Shown one piece after another: positions 45,117 to 53,510 of a stretch of 64,000 nucleotides of DNA. Where the stretch lies: positions 2,294,001 through 2,358,000 of the forward strand of contig NZ_CP095487.1 of NCBI RefSeq assembly GCF_023028345.1, read 5' to 3'. Both the position numbers and the translations under genes were made by a program. Source of the stretch: Halorientalis marina (lineage in GTDB: Archaea > Halobacteriota > Halobacteria > Halobacteriales > Haloarculaceae). Below the pieces are notes generated by a model. That model saw only the letters and a program-made list of their open reading frames with translations, was not told the DNA's origin and searched no databases. Position 1 is the first letter of the stretch. Each line of letters opens with the position of its first letter.

Positions 45117-45929
45117 ATGACCGATCTTGACGAGCTGCTCGCCGATATCGTGTCGGACGTCGACGCGATCTTTCTGTTCTCGCCGAGCGCTTCCTTCTAC
45201 GACCGATTCGAGGACGTCGAGGACGCGTCGGTGGTCGTCATCTCGGACGAGAACGACCTCGATGCCGAGGTATACGTCGAATTGCCGCTGGAGTTCAACG
45301 ACGTGTCCAGTCGCATCCGGTACGGGATCGAGGGCGCGCTCGACATGGAACTGATCGACGAGGGGGCCGTCATCGCGTGTGCGGCGAAGACGTTCGAAGA
45401 CGAGATCGACACCATCACGCGCGTCCGGGCGAACCAGTTCCAGCCGTCCGGCGTCTACAGCCTCTTTACCAACTCCCGGGCCGACCCCGCCGTCATCAGG
45501 GACGTGCTGGAGGTCGCCATCGAACTCGGGAAGAAGGGACAGAAGGGGAAGCCGGTGGGGGCGTTGTTCGTCGTCGGCGACGCCGGGAAGGTGATGAACA
45601 AGTCCCGCCCGCTGTCGTACAACCCCTTCGAGAAGTCCCACGTCCACGTCGGCGACCCCATCGTCAACGTGATGCTCAAGGAGTTCTCGCGGCTGGACGG
45701 GGCCTTCGTCATCTCGGATTCGGGGAAGATCGTCTCGGCGTACCGCTACCTCGAACCCTCCGCCGAAGGCGTCGACATCCCGAAGGGGCTGGGCGCGCGA
45801 CATATGGCGGCCGGGGCGGTCACGCGGGACACGAACGCGGTGGCTATCGTCCTCTCGGAGAGCGACGGCCTCGTGCGGGCGTTCTCGGGCGGTGAACTGA
45901 TCATCGAACTCGATCCGGAGGAGTACTGA
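45117..45929 (+). CDS. dacZ: Diadenylate cyclase (DacZ-type)
   Basis: A 270-aa c-di-AMP synthase. The DAC domain (about 100-265) carries DGAFVISDSG and GARHMAA, which are the DGA and RHR positions; the second Arg position is Met here, as is seen in archaeal enzymes. An N-terminal about 90-residue domain precedes it, as in Haloferax DacZ. c-di-AMP controls osmotic balance in haloarchaea. The stop overlaps the start of the MscS gene by one base (TGATG), so translation is coupled. Confidence 0.92.
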   Translation: MTDLDELLADIVSDVDAIFLFSPSASFYDRFEDVEDASVVVISDENDLDAEVYVELPLEFNDVSSRIRYGIEGALDMELIDEGAVIACAAKTFEDEIDTITRVRANQFQPSGVYSLFTNSRADPAVIRDVLEVAIELGKKGQKGKPVGALFVVGDAGKVMNKSRPLSYNPFEKSHVHVGDPIVNVMLKEFSRLDGAFVISDSGKIVSAYRYLEPSAEGVDIPKGLGARHMAAGAVTRDTNAVAIVLSESDGLVRAFSGGELIIELDPEEY

Positions 45930-46708
45930 TGTCGTTCCACGGCGGGCTCAACGAGTTTCTGACCAGTTCCCGCTTCCTGCTCGGGAGCGCGATCTTCGTC
46001 GCTGGCCTGTTGCTCGGATACGCCGTCGGCGGTATCATCAGGCGGCTCCTGCTCGCCATCGGCCTCGACTCGACCGCCGAAGGGACGACCTTCGAGCGGA
46101 CTGCACAGGGACTTGGGACATCGACTGTCGGCGTCCTCTCGCAGCTGGTCGCCATCGGCATCTACACGGCGGCCGCCCTCTCGGGTCTGTTTATCGCAGG
46201 GCTGCTGAACACCCAGGCAGTCGTCCCCTTTCTCGCCGCCTTCTTCCCGAAGGTGTTCATCGCCACGCTGGCGATCATCGCGGGCCTGCTCGTCGGCGAC
46301 AAGGCCGCCCTGCTCGTCGGGGAGAAACTGCGAAGCATCAAGCTCCCGGAGGTCGGTCTCCTCCCGATAGTCGTCCGGTACAGCATCTTCTACATCGCCG
46401 CCCTCATCGCGCTCGGCCAACTGGGCGTCGCGACCGGCGCGCTCATCGTCCTGCTCGCGGCCTACACCTTCGCCCTGATCTTCCTCGGCGGCCTGGCCTT
46501 CCGGGACCTGCTGGCGACCGGCGCCGCAGGGGTCTACCTCCTGCTCGAAGAACCCTACAGCATCGGCGACGAGATTCGCGTCGGCGACCGGTCGGGCATC
46601 GTCCAGGAAGTCGACCTGTTCGTCACCTACGTCGAGGAAAACGGCGAGGAGTACATCGTTCCGAACCGCGAGGTCTTCCGGGAGGGCGTCATCAGAATCA
46701 GGGAGTAA
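45929..46708 (+). CDS. MscS-family mechanosensitive channel
   Basis: A 259-aa membrane protein with about four or five helices; the last (IVLLAAYTFALIFLGGLAFRDLLATGAAG) leads into the MscS beta domain (YSIGDEIRVGDRSGIVQEVDLFVT). It lacks the long cytoplasmic vestibule of E. coli MscS and ends shortly after that domain, a short form. It would release solutes on hypo-osmotic shock. Coupling with the c-di-AMP synthase suggests the two act together in osmotic response. Confidence 0.88.
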   Translation: MSFHGGLNEFLTSSRFLLGSAIFVAGLLLGYAVGGIIRRLLLAIGLDSTAEGTTFERTAQGLGTSTVGVLSQLVAIGIYTAAALSGLFIAGLLNTQAVVPFLAAFFPKVFIATLAIIAGLLVGDKAALLVGEKLRSIKLPEVGLLPIVVRYSIFYIAALIALGQLGVATGALIVLLAAYTFALIFLGGLAFRDLLATGAAGVYLLLEEPYSIGDEIRVGDRSGIVQEVDLFVTYVEENGEEYIVPNREVFREGVIRIRE

Positions 46709-46744
46709 CGGGAGCCGGGCCGGCGCCGCGGCGGGGCGACCGCG

Positions 46745-47833
46745 TCAGTGGTCGTGCCCGTGTTCGTGGTCGTGATCGTGGGCCGGCTCGCTCCGCGTCG
46801 CCGAGAGCCCGCGCCGGTGGACGATCCCCTGCATGTTCGCCGTCTCGCGGGCGAACTCGGTGAGTGCGTCGGCGGTCTCGGAATCGTCGTCGAGGACCGT
46901 CGGCCGGCCGCCGTCGCCGCCCTCGCGGACGCGGGGGTCCAGCGGAATCGACCCGAGGAAGGGCATGTCCGACTCGTCGGCGAAGTCCTCGCCGCCGCCC
47001 TCGCCGAAGATGGCGTGTTCCGAGCCACAGTCGGGACACCGGAAGCCGGCCATGTTCTCGACGATGCCGAGCACGGGCGTCTCGTGTTTGCCGAACATCT
47101 CCAGGCCTTTGCGGGCGTCGTCGATGGCGACCTCCTGTGGCGTGGTGACGATGACGGCCCCCGAGACGGGGACGGTCTGGAGCATCGAGAGCTGTGTGTC
47201 GCCCGTCCCCGGCGGGAGGTCGACGATCATGTAGTCGAGTGCCCCCCACTCGACGTCCTCCCAGAGCTGGGTGAGGACCTTGTGGACCATCGGCCCTCGC
47301 CAGATGACGGGGTCGTCCTCGCCGACGAGGAAGTCCATGCTCATGAGCTTAATCCCGAACTTCTCGACGGGGACGAGATTCTCGTCTTTCGTCGCCTGCG
47401 GGCGCTCGTCGGCGTCGACCATCCGCGGCACGTTCGGGCCGTACACGTCGGCGTCGAAGAGGCCGACGCGGGCACCCATCTCCGCCAGTCCGGCCGCGAG
47501 GTTGACCGCGACGGTACTCTTCCCGACGCCGCCCTTCCCGGAGGCGACGGCGATGATGTTCTCCACGCCGGGGAGGATCGCCTCGTCGTCGCTCACGCCC
47601 GTTTCGATGTCGGCCGAGAGGTCGATCTCGTAGTCGACGTCGTCGAGCACCGAACGCACGTCGTTCGCGATGGCCGTCTCGTTCGGCGAATAGGGTGCGC
47701 CGAGCGCGAGCGAGATGTGGATCGTGTCCCCCTCGACGGTCACGTCGTTGACCAGCCCCAGCGACACGACGTCGTCGCCGAGGTCGGGGTCCTCGACCGC
47801 CCGCAAACGCTCTCGTACGTCGGTTTCGTCCAT
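46745..47833 (-). CDS. mrp: Mrp/NBP35-type iron-sulfur carrier ATPase
   Basis: A 362-aa P-loop scaffold for Fe-S cluster delivery. The N-terminal MIP18/DUF59 domain (about 1-85, [20 protein letters not shown]) precedes the deviant Walker [11 protein letters not shown] and Walker [11 protein letters not shown]. The cluster-binding CxxC is CPDC. A His-rich tail ([11 protein letters not shown]) may bind metal. The upstream ATG is MDETDVRE; a longer frame is not homologous. Divergent from moaA, with 195 bases between, which suggests shared cofactor metabolism. Confidence 0.93.
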   Translation of the reverse strand: MDETDVRERLRAVEDPDLGDDVVSLGLVNDVTVEGDTIHISLALGAPYSPNETAIANDVRSVLDDVDYEIDLSADIETGVSDDEAILPGVENIIAVASGKGGVGKSTVAVNLAAGLAEMGARVGLFDADVYGPNVPRMVDADERPQATKDENLVPVEKFGIKLMSMDFLVGEDDPVIWRGPMVHKVLTQLWEDVEWGALDYMIVDLPPGTGDTQLSMLQTVPVSGAVIVTTPQEVAIDDARKGLEMFGKHETPVLGIVENMAGFRCPDCGSEHAIFGEGGGEDFADESDMPFLGSIPLDPRVREGGDGGRPTVLDDDSETADALTEFARETANMQGIVHRRGLSATRSEPAHDHDHEHGHDH

Positions 47834-47998
47834 ACCCGTCGTAGGCCCCGCCGCGGCGATAAGGGTTGTGGACCCGCCCCGAACGCCCGTTCTCGGCGAA
47901 ACCGACCGCGAGCGGTTCCGAACCGGGCCGACAGGGACGCGTGCTGTGCGAGCAGAGTAACCAGTTTCAGTTACATGGACCGGCCTTTCGACACTGGG

Positions 47999-48004
47999 TT
48001 TAAG
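47999..48004 (+). promoter_or_regulatory. TATA-like box of moaA
   Basis: TTTAAG, about 28 nt before the ATG at 48029; an in-frame ATG 18 codons earlier would lie upstream of this box. Confidence 0.5.
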
Positions 48005-48028
48005 CACGTGCGCTTGGGATTCTGGGAT

Positions 48029-49105
48029 ATGCTGGTCGACCAGTTCGGGCGCGAGGTCAGCGGCGTCCGAGTTTCCCTGACGGATCGGTGTAATTTCGAC
48101 TGCGTCTACTGCCACAACGAGGGGCTGGGCGACACGCGGGGGCCGATGGAGCCACAGGACGACGAGATGGACACCGACGACGTCGTCCGCTTCCTGGAGG
48201 TGGCCCACGAGTTCGACGTGGAGGCAGTGAAGTTCACCGGCGGCGAGCCGATGCTCCGTGACGACCTCGCGGAGATCGTCCGCCGGACGCCCGACGGGAT
48301 GGAGACCTCGCTGACGACCAACGGGACCTACCTGCCCGACCGCGCCGCCGAACTGGTCGACGCGGGTCTGGACCGGGTGAACGTCTCGCAGGACGCCCTG
48401 GACCCGGAGGCCTTCGCCGAGGTGACGAAAAGCGGCGAGTACGAGGCCGTCATCGACGGCGTGCTGGCCGCGCTGGACGCCGGTCTCGACCCCGTGAAGC
48501 TCAATATGGTCGTGTTCGAGGCCACTGCGGGGTACGTCCCGGAGATGGTCCAGCACGTCGCCGAGCGCGAGGGGCTCCAGCTCCAGCTCATCGAGTATAT
48601 GCCCGAACTCGCGGGGCGGCCGGAGTGGGCCATCGACATCGAACGCGTCCACGGCTGGCTCGAAGACATCGCCCTCCGCGTCGAGCAGCGGTCGATGCAC
48701 GACCGGCGGCGCTACTTCGTCGAGGCCGACGCAGTGGCGGCGGCGACCGACGAGACGGCTACGGACCGGTTCGATACCGACGGCGAACCGGACGGCTCGG
48801 GCGTCGGAATGGTCGAGATCGTCGATCCCGTGGAAAACGAGGATTTCTGTGCGAACTGCCACCGCGTGCGCGTCACACACGAGGGACATCTCAAAGGCTG
48901 TCTCAACCGCAACGACGACCTGCGGTCGATGGGCGAGATGACGAAGCCAGAAATCCGCGACGCGTTCCGCGAGGTGGTCCACAATCGGGTCCCCTACTAC
49001 GGCGAGTACATGGTCAAGGAGGACGGCGAATGGACGATCAACGAGGAGTACATCGGCACGCCACCGACGAGCGAGGGCGGACGTGAGACGGCCGAGAGCG
49101 ACTGA
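48029..49105 (+). CDS. moaA: GTP 3',8-cyclase
   Basis: A 358-aa radical-SAM enzyme starting molybdopterin synthesis. The N-terminal cluster is CNFDCVYCH, followed by KFTGGEP and TTNG. The C-terminal cluster CANC...GHLKGCL (CxxC-x13-C) is intact. The usual terminal di-glycine is not at the extreme end; it is followed by a short acidic tail (GGRETAESD). The ATG MLVDQFG is chosen from the promoter spacing. A hairpin follows the stop. Confidence 0.94.
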   Translation: MLVDQFGREVSGVRVSLTDRCNFDCVYCHNEGLGDTRGPMEPQDDEMDTDDVVRFLEVAHEFDVEAVKFTGGEPMLRDDLAEIVRRTPDGMETSLTTNGTYLPDRAAELVDAGLDRVNVSQDALDPEAFAEVTKSGEYEAVIDGVLAALDAGLDPVKLNMVVFEATAGYVPEMVQHVAEREGLQLQLIEYMPELAGRPEWAIDIERVHGWLEDIALRVEQRSMHDRRRYFVEADAVAAATDETATDRFDTDGEPDGSGVGMVEIVDPVENEDFCANCHRVRVTHEGHLKGCLNRNDDLRSMGEMTKPEIRDAFREVVHNRVPYYGEYMVKEDGEWTINEEYIGTPPTSEGGRETAESD

Positions 49106-49117
49106 GACACCGTCACA

Positions 49118-49134
49118 CGGGAGCGAAACTCCCG
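49118..49134 (+). terminator. Short hairpin after moaA
   Basis: CGGGAG and CTCCCG form a perfect six-base stem with a five-base loop 13 bases after the stop. No T-tract follows, so termination is uncertain. Confidence 0.35.
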
Positions 49135-49160
49135 AAACGGACGCGGGCCCTTTCGTTGCG

Positions 49161-49168
49161 TTTTTATA
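49161..49168 (+). promoter_or_regulatory. TATA-like box of the tRNA-Ser/ribosomal operon
   Basis: TTTTTATA, the clearest TATA-like box in the region, about 130 bases before the tRNA-Ser. It likely drives tRNA-Ser and perhaps the downstream rps13 cluster. Confidence 0.55.
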
Positions 49169-49202
49169 CGGTGACGGCGGTACGTGACAGTACGCTCGTG
49201 CA

Positions 49203-49259
49203 GGGGCTCCGGCCCCGAGTCCGAGAGGCCGCCGGCAACGGTGACCGAGTCACCCGTTG
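49203..49259 (+). other. Structured leader: two stem-loops before tRNA-Ser
   Basis: GGGGC/GCCCC (49203-49216) and a ten-base-pair stem with one bulge (49236-49259; arms CAACGGTGAC and GTCACCCGTTG). They lie between the TATA-like box and the tRNA, so may be a processed leader or a separate small RNA. Confidence 0.4.
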
Positions 49260-49294
49260 GGTGACGAGGGCGTCGAGAAACAGAATGCAAGCGG

Positions 49295-49379
49295 GTCGTG
49301 GTAGCCAAGTCTGGCCCAAGGCGCAGGGTTGCTAACTCTGTGGCGTCAAGCCTCCGGGGTTCGAATCCCCGCCACGACG
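49295..49379 (+). tRNA. tRNA-Ser (anticodon GCU)
   Basis: An 85-nt type II tRNA: acceptor GTCGTGG/CCACGAC with discriminator G, anticodon stem CAGGG/CTCTG (one G:U pair) and loop TTGCTAA giving GCU, a long variable arm (GTGGCGTCAAGCCTCC) and T arm CGGGG-TTCGAAT-CCCCG. No intron. It reads AGC/AGU serine codons and lies 18 bases before rps13. Confidence 0.95.
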
Positions 49380-49397
49380 CTCACACAACGCGTATCC

Positions 49398-49934
49398 ATG
49401 AGTGCAGAAGACCCAGAACAACCGGACGAGGACGCGGAGGAGGACGAGGACCTCCGCTATTTCGTCCGCATCGGACAGACGGACCTCGACGGGACGAAAT
49501 CCGTCGAGCGATCACTGACAGACATGAACGGGATCGGCACGCGGGCCGCCCGGATCATCGCCGAGGAAGCCGGCATCGACCGCCGGGCCGTCTTCGGGAA
49601 GCTCGAGGACGACGAGATCGACACGATCGTCGACCTGGTCGAGGGCTTCGCCGACGAGGTTCCGGACTGGATGACGAACCACCAGTCGGACTTCTTCAGC
49701 GGGGAGACGACCCACGAGACGGGGAACGACCTCGGCCTGACGCGCCGCCAGGACATCAACCGGATGAAGATGATCGACTCCTACCGTGGCGTTCGCCACA
49801 AACGCGGACAGAAGGTCCGCGGTCAGCGGACGAAGTCCACGGGCCGTACCGAGGGGACCATCGGCGTCAACGTCGAGGCGATCAAGGAAGAACAGGCCGA
49901 GGAGGCCGCCGAAGAAGAGGACAGTGAGGAATAA
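49398..49934 (+). CDS. rps13: 30S ribosomal protein S13
   Basis: A 178-aa head-subunit protein contacting 16S rRNA and tRNA. The core includes MNGIGTRAARIIAEEAGI and YRGVRHKRGQKVRGQRTKSTGR. Acidic extensions at both ends are halophilic additions. Its stop overlaps the rps4 start (TAATG). The order S13-S4-S11-RpoD is the standard archaeal alpha-like operon. Confidence 0.98.
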   Translation: MSAEDPEQPDEDAEEDEDLRYFVRIGQTDLDGTKSVERSLTDMNGIGTRAARIIAEEAGIDRRAVFGKLEDDEIDTIVDLVEGFADEVPDWMTNHQSDFFSGETTHETGNDLGLTRRQDINRMKMIDSYRGVRHKRGQKVRGQRTKSTGRTEGTIGVNVEAIKEEQAEEAAEEEDSEE

Positions 49935-50458
49935 TGGCACTCGGTAGCAACACCAAACTCTACGAGACGCCGAACCACCCCTTCCAGGGCGAACGCATCT
50001 CCGAAGAGTCCGGCCTGCTCGGGCAGTACGGGCTCAAGAACAAGGAAGAACTCTGGCGCGCCCAGTCGGAACTGCGCTCCTACCGGCGCGAGGCCCGGGA
50101 ACTGCTCGGCCGCGCGCAGGGTGACGCCGAGGCCGCCGAGGCGGAGAGCGACGAGTTCCTCACCCGGCTCCAGCGACTCGGCATCCTCAACGAGGAGGAC
50201 GGCCTGGACGACATCCTGTCGCTGGACGTGACGGACGTGCTGGAGCGTCGGCTCCAGACGGTCGTCTACCGCAAGGGGTACGCGAACACCCCGGAGCAGG
50301 CCCGACAGTTCATCAGCCACGGTCACATCGTCATGGGGGACCGCCGCGTGACGGAGCCGTCGGCGAAAGTGCTGGTCGCGGAGGAAGACGGCGTGGGCTT
50401 CGACAGCGCGAGCCCGCTGACGGACGAACTCCACCCGGAACGAGCGGAGGAACAGTAA
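49934..50458 (+). CDS. rps4: 30S ribosomal protein S4
   Basis: A 174-aa primary 16S rRNA binder. The S4 RNA-binding motif is visible as [39 protein letters not shown]-terminal [15 protein letters not shown] is typical of archaeal S4. The stop is followed one base later by the rps11 start, part of the tight operon. Confidence 0.98.
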   Translation: MALGSNTKLYETPNHPFQGERISEESGLLGQYGLKNKEELWRAQSELRSYRREARELLGRAQGDAEAAEAESDEFLTRLQRLGILNEEDGLDDILSLDVTDVLERRLQTVVYRKGYANTPEQARQFISHGHIVMGDRRVTEPSAKVLVAEEDGVGFDSASPLTDELHPERAEEQ

Positions 50459-50459
50459 C

Positions 50460-50849
50460 ATGCCCGAAGAAAAGGACGACATCTGGGGCATCGCCCACGT
50501 GCACGCATCGTTCAACAACACGATCATCACCATCACCGACCAGACCGGCGCGGAGACGCTGGCGAAGTCCTCCGGCGGGACGGTCGTGAAGCAGAACCGC
50601 GACGAGGCGTCGCCGTACGCCGCCATGCAGATGGCCGAGGTCGTCGCCGAGGAGGTCAAGGCACAGGGCGTGGAAGGCGTCCACGTCCGCGTGCGTGGCC
50701 CCGGCGGGAACCAGCAGAAAAATCCCGGCCCGGGCGCGCAGGCGACCATCCGTGCCCTGGCCCGTGCCGGCCTGGAGATCGGCCGTATCGAGGACGTGAC
50801 ACCGATCCCGCACGACGGGACCCGCGGGCCGAAAAACAGCGGGTTCTGA
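50460..50849 (+). CDS. rps11: 30S ribosomal protein S11
   Basis: A 129-aa platform protein. [18 protein letters not shown] and [19 protein letters not shown] are the family signatures, with the basic C-terminal [12 protein letters not shown]. Normal length, nothing odd. Starts one base after rps4. Confidence 0.98.
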   Translation: MPEEKDDIWGIAHVHASFNNTIITITDQTGAETLAKSSGGTVVKQNRDEASPYAAMQMAEVVAEEVKAQGVEGVHVRVRGPGGNQQKNPGPGAQATIRALARAGLEIGRIEDVTPIPHDGTRGPKNSGF

Positions 50850-50852
50850 CAC

Positions 50853-51614
50853 ATGGCAGGTGACTACGACGTAGAGTTCATCGACGGGGACGAACGCGAG
50901 GCACGGTTCCTCGTGCGCGGCGTGACCCCGGCCTTCGCCAACGGCATCCGGCGTGCGATGATCGCGGACGTGCCGACGCTCTCGGTCGACGAGGTGCGAG
51001 TCATCGAGAACTCGTCGGTCATGTTCGACGAGCAGATCGCACACCGGCTCGGGCTCGTCCCGCTGACGACGCCCGACGACTACGAGATCGGCGAGACGGT
51101 CACGCTGGCACTGGACGTGGAGGGGCCGGGCACGGCCTACTCCGGCGATCTGGTCAGTACCGACGACCAGGTCGAGCCGGCGGACAACAACATCCCCGTC
51201 ATCGAGCTGAAAGATCTCGAAGGCTCCGAGACGCCCCAGCGACTGGAGGTCGAGGCCGAGGCGGTGCTGGACCGCGGCCGCGAACACGCCAAACATCAGG
51301 GCGGGGTCGCGGTCGGCTACCGGCACCTGCAGGAGGTCGAGGTGGTCGGCGACGCCGACGAGTTCGGCGAGCGGGACCCACACATCCTGCGCGGGGTCAT
51401 TCAGGAGGACGGCGAGCTGATCCCGACCGAGGAGTTCGACCACGACCTCACGAGCCGGTACCCCGGCAAGGAAGTCGAGGTCCACGACGTGCCGAACGCC
51501 TTCGTGTTCCACGTCGAGACGGACGGCTCGCTGACCGTCGAGGAACTGACGGCGAAAGCGGTCGACTCACTGCACGACCGCGCCGCGGAACTGAAAGACG
51601 CAGTCCAACTGTAG
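50853..51614 (+). CDS. rpoD: RNA polymerase subunit D (Rpo3)
   Basis: A 253-aa alpha-like assembly subunit that pairs with subunit [24 protein letters not shown] is the conserved alpha-like motif. The protein contains no cysteine, so the 4Fe-4S cluster domain of some archaeal D subunits is not functional here. The reading frame ends 118 bases before the tRNA-Leu embedded in this operon. Confidence 0.97.
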   Translation: MAGDYDVEFIDGDEREARFLVRGVTPAFANGIRRAMIADVPTLSVDEVRVIENSSVMFDEQIAHRLGLVPLTTPDDYEIGETVTLALDVEGPGTAYSGDLVSTDDQVEPADNNIPVIELKDLEGSETPQRLEVEAEAVLDRGREHAKHQGGVAVGYRHLQEVEVVGDADEFGERDPHILRGVIQEDGELIPTEEFDHDLTSRYPGKEVEVHDVPNAFVFHVETDGSLTVEELTAKAVDSLHDRAAELKDAVQL

Positions 51615-51731
51615 CAATGTTCACTGCCCACCGGACCCGAGATGACGCCCGCGTTCCCCTGGAGAGCGGCGGTGCCGACGGGCCGGTAACCGAAAGCGGT
51701 TTGAAGGGGCAGTTTGAATCGAACAACGCGA

Positions 51732-51816
51732 GCAGGGATAGCCAAGTTTGGCCAACGGCGCAGCGTTCAGGGCGCTGTCCCGTAGGGGTCCGCAGGTTCA
51801 AATCCTGCTCCCTGCA
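51732..51816 (+). tRNA. tRNA-Leu (anticodon CAG)
   Basis: An 85-nt type II tRNA embedded between rpoD and rpl18e: acceptor GCAGGGA/TCCCTGC with discriminator A, anticodon stem CAGCG/CGCTG, loop TTCAGGG giving CAG, long variable arm and T arm GCAGG-TTCAAAT-CCTGC. No intron. A degenerate copy of its 3' end occurs at 51909-51930. Confidence 0.95.
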
Positions 51817-51930
51817 TTCTCCGGCTCGCCAGACTCGGCGAGCCGTAAAAGCGAGCAGAGCGGATTCGAACCCCGGGGGCCGGAGCGGTCGAGCGACCGT
51901 CTCCCGGCGGTTCGAATCCTGTACCCTGCA
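51817..51930 (+). repeat. tRNA-Leu(CAG) 3'-end repeat unit C
   Basis: Downstream of the tRNA: a perfect nine-base-pair hairpin (51822-51845), an inverted T-arm-like motif (51860-51877), a 15-base block (51891-51905) identical in reverse complement to that in unit B at 27431-27445, and a T-arm plus acceptor 3'-strand copy (51909-51930, three mismatches to the true tRNA). Confidence 0.78.
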
Positions 51931-51937
51931 TTTCTCT

Positions 51938-51943
51938 GGAGGA
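51938..51943 (+). promoter_or_regulatory. Shine-Dalgarno site of rpl18e
   Basis: GGAGGA five bases before the ATG, matching the 16S rRNA 3' end; it shows L18e is translated from a leadered, tRNA-processed message. Confidence 0.6.
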
Positions 51944-51948
51944 AGGTT

Positions 51949-52299
51949 ATGAGTAAGACGAACCCGAGACTCAGTAGTCTCATCGCTGACCTGAAATCCA
52001 CCGCCCGCGACTCGGGCGGTGCCGTCTGGGGCGACGTGGCAGAGCGGTTGGAGAAGCCGCGTCGCACACACGCCGAAGTCAACCTGGGCCGCATCGAGCG
52101 GTACGCCCGGGAGGACGAGACGGTCGTGGTGCCCGGAAAGGTCCTCGGTAGCGGCGTCCTGCAGACGGACGTGACCGTTGCCGCCGTGGACTTCTCCGGC
52201 ACGGCCCGGACGAAGATCGATCAGGTCGGTGAGAGCATCCGACTCGAACAGGCACTCGAACAGAACCCCGACGGCGAGAACGTGCGGGTGATCCGATGA
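51949..52299 (+). CDS. rpl18e: 50S ribosomal protein L18e
   Basis: A 116-aa large-subunit protein with the archaeal signature [14 protein letters not shown] and [13 protein letters not shown]. The start is fixed by a GGAGGA site. Its stop overlaps the rpl13 start by four bases (ATGA). It is the first gene after the tRNA-Leu that interrupts this operon. Confidence 0.97.
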   Translation: MSKTNPRLSSLIADLKSTARDSGGAVWGDVAERLEKPRRTHAEVNLGRIERYAREDETVVVPGKVLGSGVLQTDVTVAAVDFSGTARTKIDQVGESIRLEQALEQNPDGENVRVIR

Positions 52300-52733
52300 G
52301 CGCGATGGACTTCGAGGCCGACCTCGTGGTCGACGCCCGTGACTGTATCATGGGTCGCGTCGCCAGCGAGGTCGCCGAGCGCGCACTCGACGGGGACAGC
52401 GTGGCCGTGGTCAACGCCGAGCAGGCGGTCATCACGGGCCGGCGCGAGGACGTGCTCGACACGTACCGGACGCGCCGCGAACTCGGCTCGGACCGCGGGC
52501 CGGCCTACCCCAAGCAGCCGGATCGGATCATGAAGCGGTCGATCCGCGGCATGCTGCCGTACAAGAAGCCGCGTGGGCGCGAGGCGTTCGAGAACGTCCG
52601 CGTCTACATCGGCAACCCCATCGACGAGGACGGCGAGGTTCTCGAGGGGACGTCGCTGGATCGACTCTCGAACATCAAATTCGTCCAGCTGGGCGAGATC
52701 AGCGAGAAACTCGGAGCGAACGTCACATGGTAA
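52296..52733 (+). CDS. rpl13: 50S ribosomal protein L13
   Basis: A 145-aa large-subunit protein. [21 protein letters not shown] and the [15 protein letters not shown] segment are characteristic. It overlaps L18e by four bases and S9 by seven, so translation is coupled through the L18e-L13-S9 group. Confidence 0.97.
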   Translation: MSAMDFEADLVVDARDCIMGRVASEVAERALDGDSVAVVNAEQAVITGRREDVLDTYRTRRELGSDRGPAYPKQPDRIMKRSIRGMLPYKKPRGREAFENVRVYIGNPIDEDGEVLEGTSLDRLSNIKFVQLGEISEKLGANVTW

Positions 52734-53125
52734 CGAACACCTCAGGCAAGAAGAAGACGGCCATCGCGCGAGCGACGGTCACGGACGGCCAGGGCCGCGT
52801 CCGGGTCAACTCCCAGCCGGTCGAGCTGGTGGAACCGGAGCTGTCGCGGCTGAAGATGCTCGAACCCTTCCGCATCGGCGACGACGACCTCCGCGAGGCG
52901 GTCGACATCGACGTGCAGGTCGAGGGTGGCGGCACGAGCGGACAGGCCGACGCGGTGCGGACGGCCATCGCCCGCGGACTGGTCCAGCACACCAACGACG
53001 CGGAGTTGCGCGACGCTTTCATGGAGTTCGACCGGTCGCTCCTCGTGAACGACGTGCGTCAGAGCGAACCCAAGAAATGGGGCGGCCCGGGTGCACGGGC
53101 ACGCTACCAGAAATCGTACCGCTGA
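52727..53125 (+). CDS. rps9: 30S ribosomal protein S9
   Basis: A 132-aa protein whose C-terminal tail reaches the P-site. [22 protein letters not shown] and the terminal [17 protein letters not shown] are diagnostic. Overlaps L13 by seven bases. Its stop codon lies inside the ribosome binding site of rpoN. Confidence 0.97.
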   Translation: MVTNTSGKKKTAIARATVTDGQGRVRVNSQPVELVEPELSRLKMLEPFRIGDDDLREAVDIDVQVEGGGTSGQADAVRTAIARGLVQHTNDAELRDAFMEFDRSLLVNDVRQSEPKKWGGPGARARYQKSYR

Positions 53126-53133
53126 GGTGATCC
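53124..53133 (+). promoter_or_regulatory. Extended Shine-Dalgarno of rpoN overlapping the S9 stop
   Basis: GAGGTGATCC is a ten-base perfect complement of the usual 16S rRNA 3' end. Spacing favours the ATG at 53138 over 53141. Confidence 0.6.
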
Positions 53134-53137
53134 AAGT

Positions 53138-53332
53138 ATGATGGTCCCGGTCCGGTGTTTCACCTGTGGCACAGTCGTCGGCGAGCATTGGGAGGAGTTC
53201 AAGGCCCGCACGAAGGAGGAAGACGAAGACCCCGAGAAGGTCCTCGACGAACTGGGCGTGGACCGACACTGCTGTCGTCGGATGCTCGTCTCGCACAAGG
53301 ACCTCGTCGACATCGTGGCACCCTACCAGTAA
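53138..53332 (+). CDS. rpoN: RNA polymerase subunit N (Rpo10)
   Basis: A 64-aa zinc-binding assembly subunit. The ligands are CFTC near the N-terminus and CC in [10 protein letters not shown], the CxxC...CC pattern of Rpo10. Two ATGs are adjacent; the Shine-Dalgarno spacing favours the first. Followed directly by rpoK. Confidence 0.96.
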   Translation: MMVPVRCFTCGTVVGEHWEEFKARTKEEDEDPEKVLDELGVDRHCCRRMLVSHKDLVDIVAPYQ

Positions 53333-53333
53333 C

Positions 53334-53510
53334 ATGGCGGGACAGGACAACCGCTACGAGAAGGCTCGCATCATCGGGGCGCGAGCCCTGCAGGTAGCCT
53401 ACGGGGCGCCGGTGCTCATCGACACGGAGCAGACCCAGCCGATCCTCATCGCGGCCGAGGAGTTCGACGCTGGCGTCCTCCCGTTCACCGTCCGCCGGGG
53501 TGACAAATGA
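53334..53510 (+). CDS. rpoK: RNA polymerase subunit K (Rpo6)
   Basis: A 58-aa omega-like subunit. [21 protein letters not shown] is the conserved core. The ATG is one base after the rpoN stop. Its stop overlaps the enolase start (ATGA), linking transcription and glycolysis genes in the archaeal operon. Confidence 0.95.
   Translation: MAGQDNRYEKARIIGARALQVAYGAPVLIDTEQTQPILIAAEEFDAGVLPFTVRRGDK

Noticed and set aside
46748..48028. N-terminal extension of moaA across the mrp gene
   Set aside because: The extension is antisense to mrp and unlike MoaA; TATA spacing supports the ATG at 48029.
51617..51952. 111-aa protein across tRNA-Leu(CAG) and its repeat
   Set aside because: The frame covers the tRNA itself and lacks a plausible start or protein pattern.
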